A stretch of DNA of 27,072 nt from Roseburia sp. (GTDB lineage: Bacteria; Bacillota; Clostridia; Lachnospirales; Lachnospiraceae): the NCBI GenBank assembly GCA_019421345.1, contig JAHZFL010000009.1, positions 61,930-89,001 of the forward strand. The letters run 5' to 3'. The position numbers and the translations under genes are program-made. Within the stretch, counting starts at the first letter, position 1; each line of letters opens with the position of its first letter. Positions 1-7,920 of this stretch are shown in pieces. The notes under the pieces were generated by a model that saw nothing but the letters and a program-made list of their open reading frames with translations, did not search any database and was not told the DNA's origin.

Positions 1-503
1 CCGTCTTTTGTCAGCACAGACACGGATCTGATCAAATCTGCCATCTCGCCGCCGTAAGCGCCTGCATTCATTACAACCGCACCGCCGATTGTTCCGGGAA
101 TACCGGCGGCAAACTCCATGCCGCCCAGTCCCTGCGCTGCCGCGAAATTAGCAGCCCTCGCCAGAGATACTCCCGCCTCCGCTGTGATTTCCCACGCTCC
201 CCTACCGTCCTCTGCGATAGAAAGCGTATCCATCACCTTGCTGATTTTAATGACAACGCCGCGAATCCCCTGATCGCCCACCAAAAGGTTGCTGCCATTC
301 CCAAAAATATTATATGGCACCTCCTGCTTTTTACACAGACGGATCACCTGCGGCAGGTCTGCCCGCCTGGGCAAAACCATCACATCCGCCGGACCTCCCA
401 CGCGAAAGGTGGTGTGTCTGCTCATTGGCTCATGCAGCCGCAGATGCTCTGCTCCCACCACCGCCTGTAATTCCTCAATAAATCTCTGATCCATATCTGC
501 CAT
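1..503 (-). CDS. murB: UDP-N-acetylenolpyruvoylglucosamine reductase (MurB), 3' part missing
   Basis: MurB reduces UDP-GlcNAc-enolpyruvate to UDP-MurNAc with NADPH and FAD, an early cytoplasmic step of peptidoglycan synthesis. About 167 residues are visible before the window edge. They include the FAD-domain start (HTTFRVGGPADVMV), the nucleotide-binding stretch GNGSNLLV, and the motif GIPGTIGGAVVMNAGAYGGEM broken by the family's usual spacing. I start it at the ATG at 503 because AGGAG lies 6 nt upstream; an in-frame ATG at 494 has no such site. It follows the aminopeptidase gene by 15 nt on the same strand, so it is the last visible gene of the hprK unit. The hprK-murB proximity is common in Firmicutes. 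The catalytic C-terminal domain lies outside the window. Confidence 0.96.
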   Translation of the reverse strand, partial: MADMDQRFIEELQAVVGAEHLRLHEPMSRHTTFRVGGPADVMVLPRRADLPQVIRLCKKQEVPYNIFGNGSNLLVGDQGIRGVVIKISKVMDTLSIAEDGRGAWEITAEAGVSLARAANFAAAQGLGGMEFAAGIPGTIGGAVVMNAGAYGGEMADLIRSVSVLTKD

Positions 504-518
504 ATCTGTCTCCTGCTT

Positions 519-1922
519 TTATGCCTGATCCTTCAAAAATGCCACATATCCGCGATATGCCTCATATAAATCTACCTTGCTGATGATCTCCCACGGAGAA
601 TGCATATTCAGCACGGCAACACCACTGTCGATCACCTGCATTCCGTAATTTGCCAGAATATAGGCAATCGTTCCGCCGCCTCCCTGGTCAACCTTTCCAA
701 GCTCCGCTGTCTGGAACGCAATCTCATTTGCATCCATGATCGCACGCAGACCACCCACATATTCGGCATTTGCGTCATTCGAGCCCGCCTTTCCTCTTGA
801 GCCTGTATATTTATTGAAAACAAGCCCCTTTCCAAAGTAAGCGGTATTTCTCTTTGTCATGACAGACGGGTAATTCGGGTCAAATGCTGCCGATACATCG
901 GAGGAGAGCACGCTTGAATTTTTCAGCGCACGCCTCAATGCAAGCTCTGAATAAGAACCTGCCGCATTCATCACCTCTGCCACCGTATTCTCAAAGAAAC
1001 GCGACTGCATACCGCTCGCTCCGACGCTTCCGATCTCCTCCTTGTCAACTAAAAGACAAACGCTGGTCCGCTCCGGCTTCTCCATCATGAGCATTGCACG
1101 GAAAGACGGATATGCGCATACGCGGTCATCATGACCATATCCCATGATCATACTGCGGTCAAAGCCATAATCGCGTGCCTCTCCCGCCGGTACGACTTCA
1201 ATCTCCGCAGAGAGGAAGTCCTCCTCCTCTATACCATATTCCTTCACAAGCAGCTTCATGATATTGGCTTTAACCTTTTCCTTCGCCGCCTTCTCATCTC
1301 CGGCTTCCTCTGTCAGCGGAATACTTCCGACTAGCAGATCTAAATTCTCACCCTCAATGACCTTTGCCGCTTTCTTCTCCATCTGCTCGGCAGACAAATG
1401 TACCAAAAGATCGCTGATTCCAAAAACCGGGTCTCCCGGCTTGTCCCCGACATTGACCTGCACCAGCGTGCCGTCCTTTTTCGCGATCACTCCGTGCAGC
1501 GCGAGCGGGAGCGTCACCCACTGATATTTCTTGATCCCGCCGTAATAATGTGTATCAAGCATCGCAAGCTCGCTGTCCTCATAGAGCGGGTCCTGTTTTA
1601 AATCAATGCGGGGCGAGTCAATATGCGCGCCCAAAATATTCATTCCGCAGGATAAATCCTTGCTTCCGATCACGAATAAGGCAAGCCCCTTCCCCATATT
1701 GTTCGCATAGACCTTGTCCCCGGCCTTTAATGCTGTGCCCGCTTCAATCATCTCCTCCAGCTTTACAAAGCCGGCTTTCTTCGCCTCCTCCTCAAGAACC
1801 GCTACACACTCACGCTCTGTTTTGCATTCTGAAAGAAATCTGCGGTAATCCTCCGCAAAGCGGTATACAAGTTCTCTCTTTTCTCCCTCCGGATATTTCT
1901 CCCACGCATTTTTACGTTCCAT
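519..1922 (-). CDS. M18-family zinc aminopeptidase
   Basis: This is a metallo-aminopeptidase of family M18 (aspartyl aminopeptidase/Ape1 type), expected to be a cytosolic, multimeric peptide-trimming enzyme using two metal ions. In the 467-residue product I see the metal-ligand motif GAHIDSPR (H100, D102), the acidic pair in LVDKEEIGSVG (E295, E296), GHDDR near 263-267 and the C-terminal NMHSPWE (H441). Length fits the family. The reading frame extends upstream to a GTG at 1961. I prefer the ATG at 1922, which has GGAGG 8 nt upstream, leaving 44 nt after hprK. It lies between hprK and murB, so it is probably cotranscribed with both. Its natural substrate cannot be told from sequence. Similar clostridial proteins are often just named aminopeptidase 1. 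Confidence 0.95.
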   Translation of the reverse strand: MERKNAWEKYPEGEKRELVYRFAEDYRRFLSECKTERECVAVLEEEAKKAGFVKLEEMIEAGTALKAGDKVYANNMGKGLALFVIGSKDLSCGMNILGAHIDSPRIDLKQDPLYEDSELAMLDTHYYGGIKKYQWVTLPLALHGVIAKKDGTLVQVNVGDKPGDPVFGISDLLVHLSAEQMEKKAAKVIEGENLDLLVGSIPLTEEAGDEKAAKEKVKANIMKLLVKEYGIEEEDFLSAEIEVVPAGEARDYGFDRSMIMGYGHDDRVCAYPSFRAMLMMEKPERTSVCLLVDKEEIGSVGASGMQSRFFENTVAEVMNAAGSYSELALRRALKNSSVLSSDVSAAFDPNYPSVMTKRNTAYFGKGLVFNKYTGSRGKAGSNDANAEYVGGLRAIMDANEIAFQTAELGKVDQGGGGTIAYILANYGMQVIDSGVAVLNMHSPWEIISKVDLYEAYRGYVAFLKDQA

Positions 1923-1966
1923 TTTCTTTTCCTCCATTTTTCTGTTTTTTGTTACCGGCACTCTGC

Positions 1967-2908
1967 CTACTCCTCATCCTCAGAGGATTTTCTGGTCAGA
2001 TTCTCCTGCACACGGCGATACAGCTCCTGCGCCGCATTATAACCCATCTTCTTTTGTCTGTGATTGACGGCTGCCGCCTCGCAGATCACCGCGAGGTTTC
2101 TTCCCGGACGGATCGGCAATGAATGGCACACGACCCTATTTCCGAGAAACTCCGTGTACTCCTCCTCCAGACCAAGACGGTCATATTCATTCTCCTTCTT
2201 CCAGTCCTCAAGCTTGATGACCAGATCGATCTGCTGCTTTTCCTTCACACATTCCACACCAAACAGGGTCTTGACATCAATAATCCCAATACCGCGCAGC
2301 TCGATAAAATAGCGCGTAATATCAGGCGATGTTCCGATCAACGTATGCTCATTGATCTTGCGTATCTCAACCACATCATCCGTCACCAGACGATGCCCGC
2401 GCTTGACAAGCTCCAGCGCCGCCTCACTCTTTCCGATACCGCTCTCGCCCATGATCAAAAGTCCCTCTCCGTATACGTCCACCAGCACCCCGTGAATCGT
2501 GATACATGGTGCCAACTGCTCATTCAGACAATAGATCAGTTCTGCCATAAACTCCGATGTGCTCCGCTTTGTTCCAAGCACCGGAAGGTCATACTCCTTA
2601 GCCAGCCGCAAAAACAGCTCGTCCGGCTGAAGGTCCCTGCAAAATATGACGCACGGAATATCGTATTCCATAAACGCACGGTAAATTTCTTCCTTTTTCT
2701 TTTCATCCAGCTTCTGCAGATAGGTATACTCTACCGTTCCGATAATCTGAACGCGCGACTGCTCAAAATGTTCAAAATACCCGCTTAGCTGCAATGCCGG
2801 ACGGTTCACATCACTGATCATGATCCGATGCTTCTTTAACTCCATATCCGGCAGGAAATTATAAAGATCCATGAGCTTTACAATCTTTGCTATACTAACT
2901 CCCGACAT
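1967..2908 (-). CDS. hprK: HPr kinase/phosphorylase
   Basis: HprK phosphorylates HPr of the sugar phosphotransferase system on a serine when glycolytic intermediates are high, and removes the phosphate when they are low. It thereby controls CcpA-mediated carbon catabolite repression. The 313-residue protein shows the N-terminal domain (about 1-130), the family H139-G near the start of the kinase domain, the P-loop GESGIGKS (154-161), the TDDVVEI strand (176-182), and the HPrK/P signature ELRGIGIIDVKTLFG (203-217). GGAG lies about 8 nt before the ATG at 2908. It has its own promoter in the 83-nt gap after uvrC. It leads a unit with the aminopeptidase and murB. Its presence implies a regulatory Ser-HPr system in the host. 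Confidence 0.97.
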   Translation of the reverse strand: MSGVSIAKIVKLMDLYNFLPDMELKKHRIMISDVNRPALQLSGYFEHFEQSRVQIIGTVEYTYLQKLDEKKKEEIYRAFMEYDIPCVIFCRDLQPDELFLRLAKEYDLPVLGTKRSTSEFMAELIYCLNEQLAPCITIHGVLVDVYGEGLLIMGESGIGKSEAALELVKRGHRLVTDDVVEIRKINEHTLIGTSPDITRYFIELRGIGIIDVKTLFGVECVKEKQQIDLVIKLEDWKKENEYDRLGLEEEYTEFLGNRVVCHSLPIRPGRNLAVICEAAAVNHRQKKMGYNAAQELYRRVQENLTRKSSEDEE

Positions 2909-2973
2909 CTCCGACTCTCCTTTGCAATTTTATATTCCACAACAGGAACCACTACTTAGGTTCACTTGCGTAA

Positions 2974-3002
2974 ATTATATCATATGCAATCCTATTCTTC
3001 AA
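2974..3002 (-). promoter_or_regulatory. Sigma-A promoter of hprK
   Basis: On the minus strand TTGAAG (-35, 2997-3002) is followed after 17 bp by a perfect TATAAT (-10, 2974-2979). The -10 is preceded by TG one base away, giving an extended -10. The -35 overlaps the last codons of uvrC. The predicted start is near 2967, giving an hprK leader of about 58 nt. This would allow hprK-aminopeptidase-murB expression independent of ftsH-uvrC. Confidence 0.65.
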
Positions 3003-4860
3003 CATTCCGAAAGAATCGATACACTGCCTCCGCCGCCCGCTGGTTCATTCCGTCTGTCGCCGCCAAATCCTCCAGCTCCGCCGCCTTGATCGCCTCCAGC
3101 GACTGATATTTTTTCATCAGCGCCTTCCTGCGCGCAGGACCGATTCCCGAAATATCATCCAACACCGAATGCACCCGCTCCTTGCTGCGCAGTGTACGAT
3201 GATACTCGATCGCGAAACGGTGTGCCTCGTCCTGTATACGGGTAATCAGCTTAAAGCCCTCACTCCCCCGGTCAATCGGTATCTCCACATTGTTATAATA
3301 TAACCCGCGCGTCCGGTGATTGTCATCCTTTACCATGCCGCAGACAGGGATATTCAGCTTCAGCTCATCAAGCACCTTTAAGGCAATATTCACCTGTCCG
3401 CGCCCACCGTCCATCATCAAAAGGTCAGGAAATCTTGTAAAGCTGCCGTACTCCTCTGACAGCTCCTTCCCCTCCAGCTCCGCCAGTTCGCGCATTCCGT
3501 GTGTAAATCTTCTTGTCAACACCTCATGCATTGATGCGTAATCATCCGGTCCGCTGACTGTTTTCAGCTTAAATTTACGATAATCGCTTCGCTTTGGCTT
3601 TCCCTTCTCATATACGATCATCGAGCCGACTGTCTCAAACCCGTTTGTATTGGAAATATCAAACGCCTCCACACGGACAAGCTGCTCCATGCCAAGCAGC
3701 TTTTCAATCTCCTTGAGTGCGCCGATCGTGCGCCCCTCCTCACGCTTTAGCTTCTCCCTGTCCTGTGAGAGCACAAGCTGTGCATTCTTCTGCGCCAGCT
3801 CCACAAGTTTTTCCTTCATCCCCTTCTGCGGAACACGGATATAGACCCTTGCGCCGCGCTTCTGCGTCAGCCATGACTCTAAGATTTCCGCTTCCTCAAT
3901 CGCCTCCGGCAGCATCACCTCGCGTGGGATAAACGGCGTTCCCGCATAAAACTGCTTTAAAAACGTATCCAAAATCTGCGATCCGCCATCCTCCGCACCG
4001 ATACGCACATAAAAATGATCTCTGCCAATAAGCTTTCCGCCGCGGATAAAAAATACCTGCACCACAGCGTCCCGATCGTCTGCCGCGTATGCAATAATAT
4101 CCTTATCCTCGCCGTCCGTATGCGTCATTTTCTGCTTCTGGGCGATCTGCCTCACGCTGCCAAGCAGCTCCCGATACTCGATCGCCTTCTCAAATTCCAG
4201 ATTCACAGAAGCCTCATTCATCTTCTCCTCCAGAGACTGTATGACGGGTGCATAGTTCCCATTCAAAAACTCAAGTACGGAATTGATCCGCTCCCGATAT
4301 TCCTCCTTCGAGATATACCCCTGACACGGACCTGCGCACTGATGAATATGGTAATCCAGACAGGCACGCTCCTTCCCGATGTCTCGCGGCAGATTCCTGC
4401 TGCATGTGCGAAGCTGATAAATCTTGTTGACAAGCTCAATCGTATCCTTGACCGCCCCCGCGCTTGTATAGGGTCCGAAATAGCGGGACTTGTCCTTCTT
4501 CTGCTGACGTGAAAAGAGGACTCTCGGAAAATCCTCTCCGAGAGTCACTCTGATATACGGATATGTCTTATCATCACGCAGCATCGTATTATATTTCGGG
4601 CAGTGCTCCTTGATCAGATTGCATTCCAGCACCAACGCCTCAAGCTCCGAATCCGTCACGATATATTCAAATCGCGCAATCTGCTTTACCATCTGCGCCT
4701 TCTTGATCCCCTCGTTATGACTTGGCTGAAAATATTGATGCACCCGTTTTCTTAAGCTGACCGCTTTTCCGATATAAATGATCGCGTCACGGTTATCATG
4801 CATAATGTAAACTCCCGGCTGATCCGGGAGTTTCTTTAATTCCTCTGCTATATCAAACAT
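2992..4860 (-). CDS. uvrC: Excinuclease ABC subunit C (UvrC)
   Basis: UvrC makes both incisions in nucleotide excision repair after UvrA and UvrB have found and verified the lesion. The 622-residue product has all expected domains in order: an N-terminal GIY-YIG nuclease (GVYIM at 16-20, YIGKA at 29-33), a UvrB-binding UVR motif in the region 205-240 rich in EEKMNEAS/EFEKAIEYR, the RNase-H-like C-terminal nuclease (FDISNTNG and DLLMMDGGRGQV), and helix-hairpin-helix elements at the end (LDDISGIGPARRKALMKKY). Its ATG overlaps the TAA of ftsH by one base (TAATG), which points to translational coupling. GGAG inside the ftsH 3' end serves as the ribosome site. Nothing looks truncated. Confidence 0.97.
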   Translation of the reverse strand: MFDIAEELKKLPDQPGVYIMHDNRDAIIYIGKAVSLRKRVHQYFQPSHNEGIKKAQMVKQIARFEYIVTDSELEALVLECNLIKEHCPKYNTMLRDDKTYPYIRVTLGEDFPRVLFSRQQKKDKSRYFGPYTSAGAVKDTIELVNKIYQLRTCSRNLPRDIGKERACLDYHIHQCAGPCQGYISKEEYRERINSVLEFLNGNYAPVIQSLEEKMNEASVNLEFEKAIEYRELLGSVRQIAQKQKMTHTDGEDKDIIAYAADDRDAVVQVFFIRGGKLIGRDHFYVRIGAEDGGSQILDTFLKQFYAGTPFIPREVMLPEAIEEAEILESWLTQKRGARVYIRVPQKGMKEKLVELAQKNAQLVLSQDREKLKREEGRTIGALKEIEKLLGMEQLVRVEAFDISNTNGFETVGSMIVYEKGKPKRSDYRKFKLKTVSGPDDYASMHEVLTRRFTHGMRELAELEGKELSEEYGSFTRFPDLLMMDGGRGQVNIALKVLDELKLNIPVCGMVKDDNHRTRGLYYNNVEIPIDRGSEGFKLITRIQDEAHRFAIEYHRTLRSKERVHSVLDDISGIGPARRKALMKKYQSLEAIKAAELEDLAATDGMNQRAAEAVYRFFRNVEE

Positions 4861-6839
4861 TATTCCGCTCCATCTAATGCCTTGCGGGCTTCCTCCGCCT
4901 GCTCGAAAAATGTCTTTTTCTCATTCTCCTCCTCCGGCTCAGGTATGCCCTTTAATTCACGGAAAATCTGCATAAATTCCTTACCGGTGATCGTCTCATG
5001 CTCATACAGATAATCAGAGATATGATCGAGAACCTCACGATTTTCCGTCAGCATCCGAGTCGCTTCCTCATAAGCGGAATTGATGATCGACAATACCTCC
5101 TTATCGATCTGAGCTGCCGTATCCTCGCCGCAGATCAGACCTGCACGATTTTCCAGATACTGATTCTCCACCGTCGCCAGACACATCATACCAAACTTAT
5201 CCGACATACCGTACTGCGTCACCATTGCGCGCGCAATCGTTGTCGCCCGCTCAATATCGTTTGCCGCTCCGCTCGTTGCAGAATCAAACACAAGCATCTC
5301 CGCTGCACGCCCCGCCATATAGGTCGTAATCTTCGCCAAAAGTTCTTCCTTTGTCTGCAGGAACTTCTCCTCCTCCGGCGTCTGCAGTGTGTAACCGAGC
5401 GCTCCCATCGTTCTTGGCACGATCGTAATCTTTTGTACCGGCTCCGTATTTTTCTGAAGCGCCGTCACCATCGCATGACCCACCTCGTGATAAGCCACGA
5501 TCTTACGCTCCTTATCGCTCATGATCCGGTCCTTCTTCTCCTTGCCGCCGACTGCCACAAGCTCAAACGCATCAAACAAATCGGATTGATTGACAAACTT
5601 CCTTCCGTTTTTGACTGCGTTGATCGCCGCCTCGTTGATCATGTTTGCAAGATCGGAGCCGACCAAGCCCGCCGTTGCCAGCGCAAGCGCATCTAAATCG
5701 ACCGTCTCATCCATCATGACATCCTTCGCATGAACCTTTAAGGTCTCAAGACGCCCCTTGAGATCCGGCTTATCTACGATAATGCGCCGGTCAAACCGTC
5801 CCGGACGCAGCAGCGCCTTATCAAGCACCTCAGGGCGGTTTGTCGCCGCCAGGATCAAAAGTCCCTTTGACGTATCAAATCCATCCATCTCCGCAAGAAG
5901 CTGATTTAAGGTCTGCTCGCGCTCGTCATTGCCGCCGTATCTGGTGTCACGGCTCTTACCGATCGCATCGATCTCGTCGATAAAAATAATACACGGCGCC
6001 TGCTTCTGCGCCTCCTTAAAGAGGTCACGCACACGGGACGCACCCACGCCGACAAACATTTCCACAAAGTCAGAACCTGCCAGCGAGAAAAACGGCACCT
6101 TCGCCTCTCCCGCAACTGCTTTAGCAAGCAGCGTCTTACCGGTTCCCGGCGGTCCTACAAGAAGCGCTCCCTTCGGAAGCTTCGCTCCTATATCACGGTA
6201 TTTTGCCGGATTATGCAAAAAATCTACAACCTCCTGCAGCGACTCCTTTGCCTCATCCTGACCTGCAACATCCCGGAAGGTCACGCCCGTTTCACGCTCC
6301 ACATAAACCTTTGCGTTGCTCTTGCCGACGCCCATTGCGCCGCCGCTCCGCTCCATCCTGCGCATCGCTATGCCAAGCAGGATCCATATCAATGCGATCG
6401 GGATCAGGTATGAAAGGATACCGATGATCATCGTTGATGTATTATCCGGGATAACGCCGTTGATCTCCACATTATATTTCTTCAGAAGCGGGATCAGCGT
6501 ATTATCATTGACGATTCCGCAGTAGTATGTCTTTTCATACGGAACCTTACCGTCGGATTTTAAGGTAATATCGATCTGATAGCTTCCGATCTGGACCGAT
6601 TCAACGCTGTGTCCCTTCCATTCTCCCTCTCCGGTCACCATATCAAGAAATTCCGAGTAGGAGACCTCCTCCGTTCTCATCTGTGCGAACTGATTTGTGA
6701 TCATGCTCATCACAAAAAGCGCAACGAGCGATACCATAATAAACGCCATGATCATCTGACCATTACGGTTATTCTTATCTCCATTTCCTCCTCTGTTCGG
6801 ATTTCCGTTGCTGTTATTATTCGGTCCCTGATTCTCCAT
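4860..6839 (-). CDS. ftsH: ATP-dependent zinc metalloprotease FtsH
   Basis: FtsH is a hexameric membrane-anchored AAA+ protease that degrades misfolded membrane proteins and short-lived regulators. The 659-residue protein has an Asn/Gly-rich N terminus, TM1 at about 29-49, an extracytoplasmic domain, TM2 at about 137-158, Walker A GPPGTGKT (229-236), Walker B IIFIDEID (284-291), the second region of homology with NRPEVLDKALLRPGRFDRR, the zinc site HEVGH (451-455) and the third ligand Asp528 in SGAANDIERAT. Length and layout are those of a full-length enzyme. AAGGA lies 11 nt before the ATG, a little farther than usual. It has a recognisable promoter and a leader hairpin, and it is coupled to uvrC downstream. 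Confidence 0.98.
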   Translation of the reverse strand: MENQGPNNNSNGNPNRGGNGDKNNRNGQMIMAFIMVSLVALFVMSMITNQFAQMRTEEVSYSEFLDMVTGEGEWKGHSVESVQIGSYQIDITLKSDGKVPYEKTYYCGIVNDNTLIPLLKKYNVEINGVIPDNTSTMIIGILSYLIPIALIWILLGIAMRRMERSGGAMGVGKSNAKVYVERETGVTFRDVAGQDEAKESLQEVVDFLHNPAKYRDIGAKLPKGALLVGPPGTGKTLLAKAVAGEAKVPFFSLAGSDFVEMFVGVGASRVRDLFKEAQKQAPCIIFIDEIDAIGKSRDTRYGGNDEREQTLNQLLAEMDGFDTSKGLLILAATNRPEVLDKALLRPGRFDRRIIVDKPDLKGRLETLKVHAKDVMMDETVDLDALALATAGLVGSDLANMINEAAINAVKNGRKFVNQSDLFDAFELVAVGGKEKKDRIMSDKERKIVAYHEVGHAMVTALQKNTEPVQKITIVPRTMGALGYTLQTPEEEKFLQTKEELLAKITTYMAGRAAEMLVFDSATSGAANDIERATTIARAMVTQYGMSDKFGMMCLATVENQYLENRAGLICGEDTAAQIDKEVLSIINSAYEEATRMLTENREVLDHISDYLYEHETITGKEFMQIFRELKGIPEPEEENEKKTFFEQAEEARKALDGAE

Positions 6840-6862
6840 AAAACAATTTATCCTTTCCCAAA

Positions 6863-6888
6863 CAGAAAGTCTGTGTAAAGACTCTCTG
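6863..6888 (-). promoter_or_regulatory. Stem-loop in the ftsH 5' untranslated region
   Basis: The two 10-base arms (6863-6872 and 6879-6888) are inverted copies with one mismatch and a 6-nt loop. With the promoter at 6911-6939 the transcript would start near 6904, so the hairpin sits about 15 nt from the RNA 5' end and ends some 10 nt before the ribosome site. There is no U tract after it, so it is not a terminator. It might protect the mRNA end or modulate translation; this is inference. Confidence 0.45.
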
Positions 6889-6910
6889 AATATTCTCGTA
6901 TATCTTCTTT

Positions 6911-6939
6911 ATTATATTGAAATTAAAAACCAAAAGCAA
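6911..6939 (-). promoter_or_regulatory. Sigma-A promoter of ftsH
   Basis: The minus strand carries TTGCTT (6934-6939), a 17-bp AT-rich spacer and a perfect TATAAT (6911-6916). The predicted start is near 6904, about 65 nt before the ftsH ATG. No CIRCE-like element was noticed beside it. Confidence 0.6.
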
Positions 6940-7027
6940 TACGCAGTTCGTGAACTTTTCCTGATTTTTCTAAATTGTTTCTAAAATTTCAACATATTTT
7001 CACACACGTTTGATACACGTTCCATAC

Positions 7028-7207
7028 CTACATCTGATGCCTTACAACTGCATACTCGTCGTTCGACTGATAATACGGACATCCTTTGTAAGCCGTCTGA
7101 AGCAGGCGTGCCGCATCATCCTCATCCATATCCACCTCACAGTAATACTGCCCGTCCTCCTCGTCATAAACATTATATACACAACTGTCGCAGCTTGTCT
7201 GTGCCAT
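7028..7207 (-). CDS. Cys4 miniprotein, DUF6472-like
   Basis: A 59-residue acidic protein begins MAQTSCDSCVYN and contains four cysteines arranged as Cys-x2-Cys near the N terminus, one Cys after YY at mid-length, and one in GCPYY near the end. This is the look of a small zinc-binding fold. I recognise it as resembling the DUF6472 family common in Lachnospiraceae, whose function is unknown to me. The reading frame extends upstream to 7237, but the ATG at 7207 has GGGGAGG 6 nt before it. The gene lies 14 nt after the unknown gene at 7222-7608, with its ribosome site between the two, so they are probably cotranscribed. It precedes ftsH by about 190 nt, which contain the ftsH promoter. Confidence 0.8.
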   Translation of the reverse strand: MAQTSCDSCVYNVYDEEDGQYYCEVDMDEDDAARLLQTAYKGCPYYQSNDEYAVVRHQM

Positions 7208-7221
7208 TTTCATCCTCCCCT

Positions 7222-7608
7222 TTACTTCCATCTGCATAGCACCTCATCATAAAGACGAAGCAAAAATGTATGAAGCAGCTCCCGCTGCGTCTCCCAGTAT
7301 TTTTCCGTAATCTCATCCCCGTCCGGCTGCATTTCCGTGACCTCCAACACGGCGTCTAATATCTCAGGATTCAAATCATCCATCGCCTCCTGTACCGCAG
7401 CCTCAAAATCGCAATAGCTCTCGCTTGTCAGATACAGGATAAAATTATCTCGGTTTAAGTTTCGCACCTCATAGCTTCCCGTAAAAATATCATTCCCCGC
7501 CTGTGCAACGCGTATAAACTCCTCGCGCACCGTCTCATAATCAACCGGACAATAGCTTTCTGTAAAAAATTTTTCAAATACTTCCTTCTCAATCCTCTGT
7601 TCCTTCAA
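7222..7608 (-). CDS. Hypothetical acidic protein, 128 aa
   Basis: I do not recognise this family. The product is 128 residues, rich in Glu/Asp and aromatic residues, with no signal peptide, membrane segment or cysteine motif. Predicted character is mostly helical and cytoplasmic. The frame opens with a TTG at 7608 that has GAGGGA 7 nt upstream; a nearby ATG at 7615 is out of frame and closes quickly, so the TTG start is preferred. It is the first gene of a leftward unit with the Cys4 miniprotein. Its promoter overlaps the divergent promoter of the DUF4250 gene. Codon use resembles the neighbours, and the conserved spacing supports a real gene. Confidence 0.7.
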   Translation of the reverse strand: MKEQRIEKEVFEKFFTESYCPVDYETVREEFIRVAQAGNDIFTGSYEVRNLNRDNFILYLTSESYCDFEAAVQEAMDDLNPEILDAVLEVTEMQPDGDEITEKYWETQRELLHTFLLRLYDEVLCRWK

Positions 7609-7627
7609 AGCTCATTCCCTCATTTTC

Positions 7628-7656
7628 TTGCATTTTCATGGATGCTGTGCTATTTT
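7628..7656 (+). promoter_or_regulatory. Promoter of the DUF4250 gene
   Basis: TTGCAT (7628-7633), a 17-bp spacer and TATTTT (7651-7656) give a moderate sigma-A promoter with a start near 7663, about 69 nt before the DUF4250 ATG. Its -10 region is the same DNA as the -10 of the opposing promoter. Confidence 0.42.
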
Positions 7657-7680
7657 ATCATGAGACGTACGGCTGTGCAA
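7652..7680 (-). promoter_or_regulatory. Promoter of the 7222-7608 gene
   Basis: Read on the minus strand, TTGCAC (7675-7680) is followed after exactly 17 bp by TAAAAT (7652-7657). The predicted start is near 7645. The -10 overlaps that of the rightward promoter, so the two could not be occupied at once. Confidence 0.4.
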
Positions 7681-7731
7681 CCGCATAAAGGCACAGTCCT
7701 TCATATACTCAGAACGGAAAGGAGCACGATC

Positions 7732-7920
7732 ATGCCCATGTATGAACAATTACCAAAAGACCCAGTCATGCTGCTAAGCTTCGTAAACACACAGCTTCGT
7801 GATAACTACGCATCCTTTGCTGCATTTGCAGAAGCCTATCCGGCAGATGCAGACGCCGTTGCTGCCTCGCTGCGGACAATCGACTACGAATATGACCCAA
7901 AGCGCAACCAGTTTGTCTAA
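7732..7920 (+). CDS. DUF4250 domain-containing small protein
   Basis: A 62-residue protein beginning MPMYEQLPKDPVMLLSFVN and ending in an IDYEYDPKRNQFV tail. This is the pattern of DUF4250, a small conserved family of unknown function in Clostridia. The LPKDP start, LLSFVN, and the Tyr-Asp-rich end are the recognisable parts. AAAGGAG lies 7 nt before the ATG at 7732; a second ATG two codons later (7738) is also possible. The middle looks like a short helical, HTH-sized domain, but I cannot assign DNA binding. The gene is single and convergent with the metalloprotease gene: its TAA overlaps that gene's TAG by four bases (7917-7920), with no terminator between them. Confidence 0.85.
   Translation: MPMYEQLPKDPVMLLSFVNTQLRDNYASFAAFAEAYPADADAVAASLRTIDYEYDPKRNQFV

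Noticed and set aside
2123..2788. A 221-codon plus-strand frame antisense to hprK
   Set aside because: Same reasoning: hprK has full motifs on the opposite strand, and the antisense product shows none.
4998..5696. A 232-codon plus-strand frame antisense to ftsH
   Set aside because: ftsH is certain here. The antisense product is His/Arg/Ile-rich with no domain, and no promoter or ribosome site precedes it.
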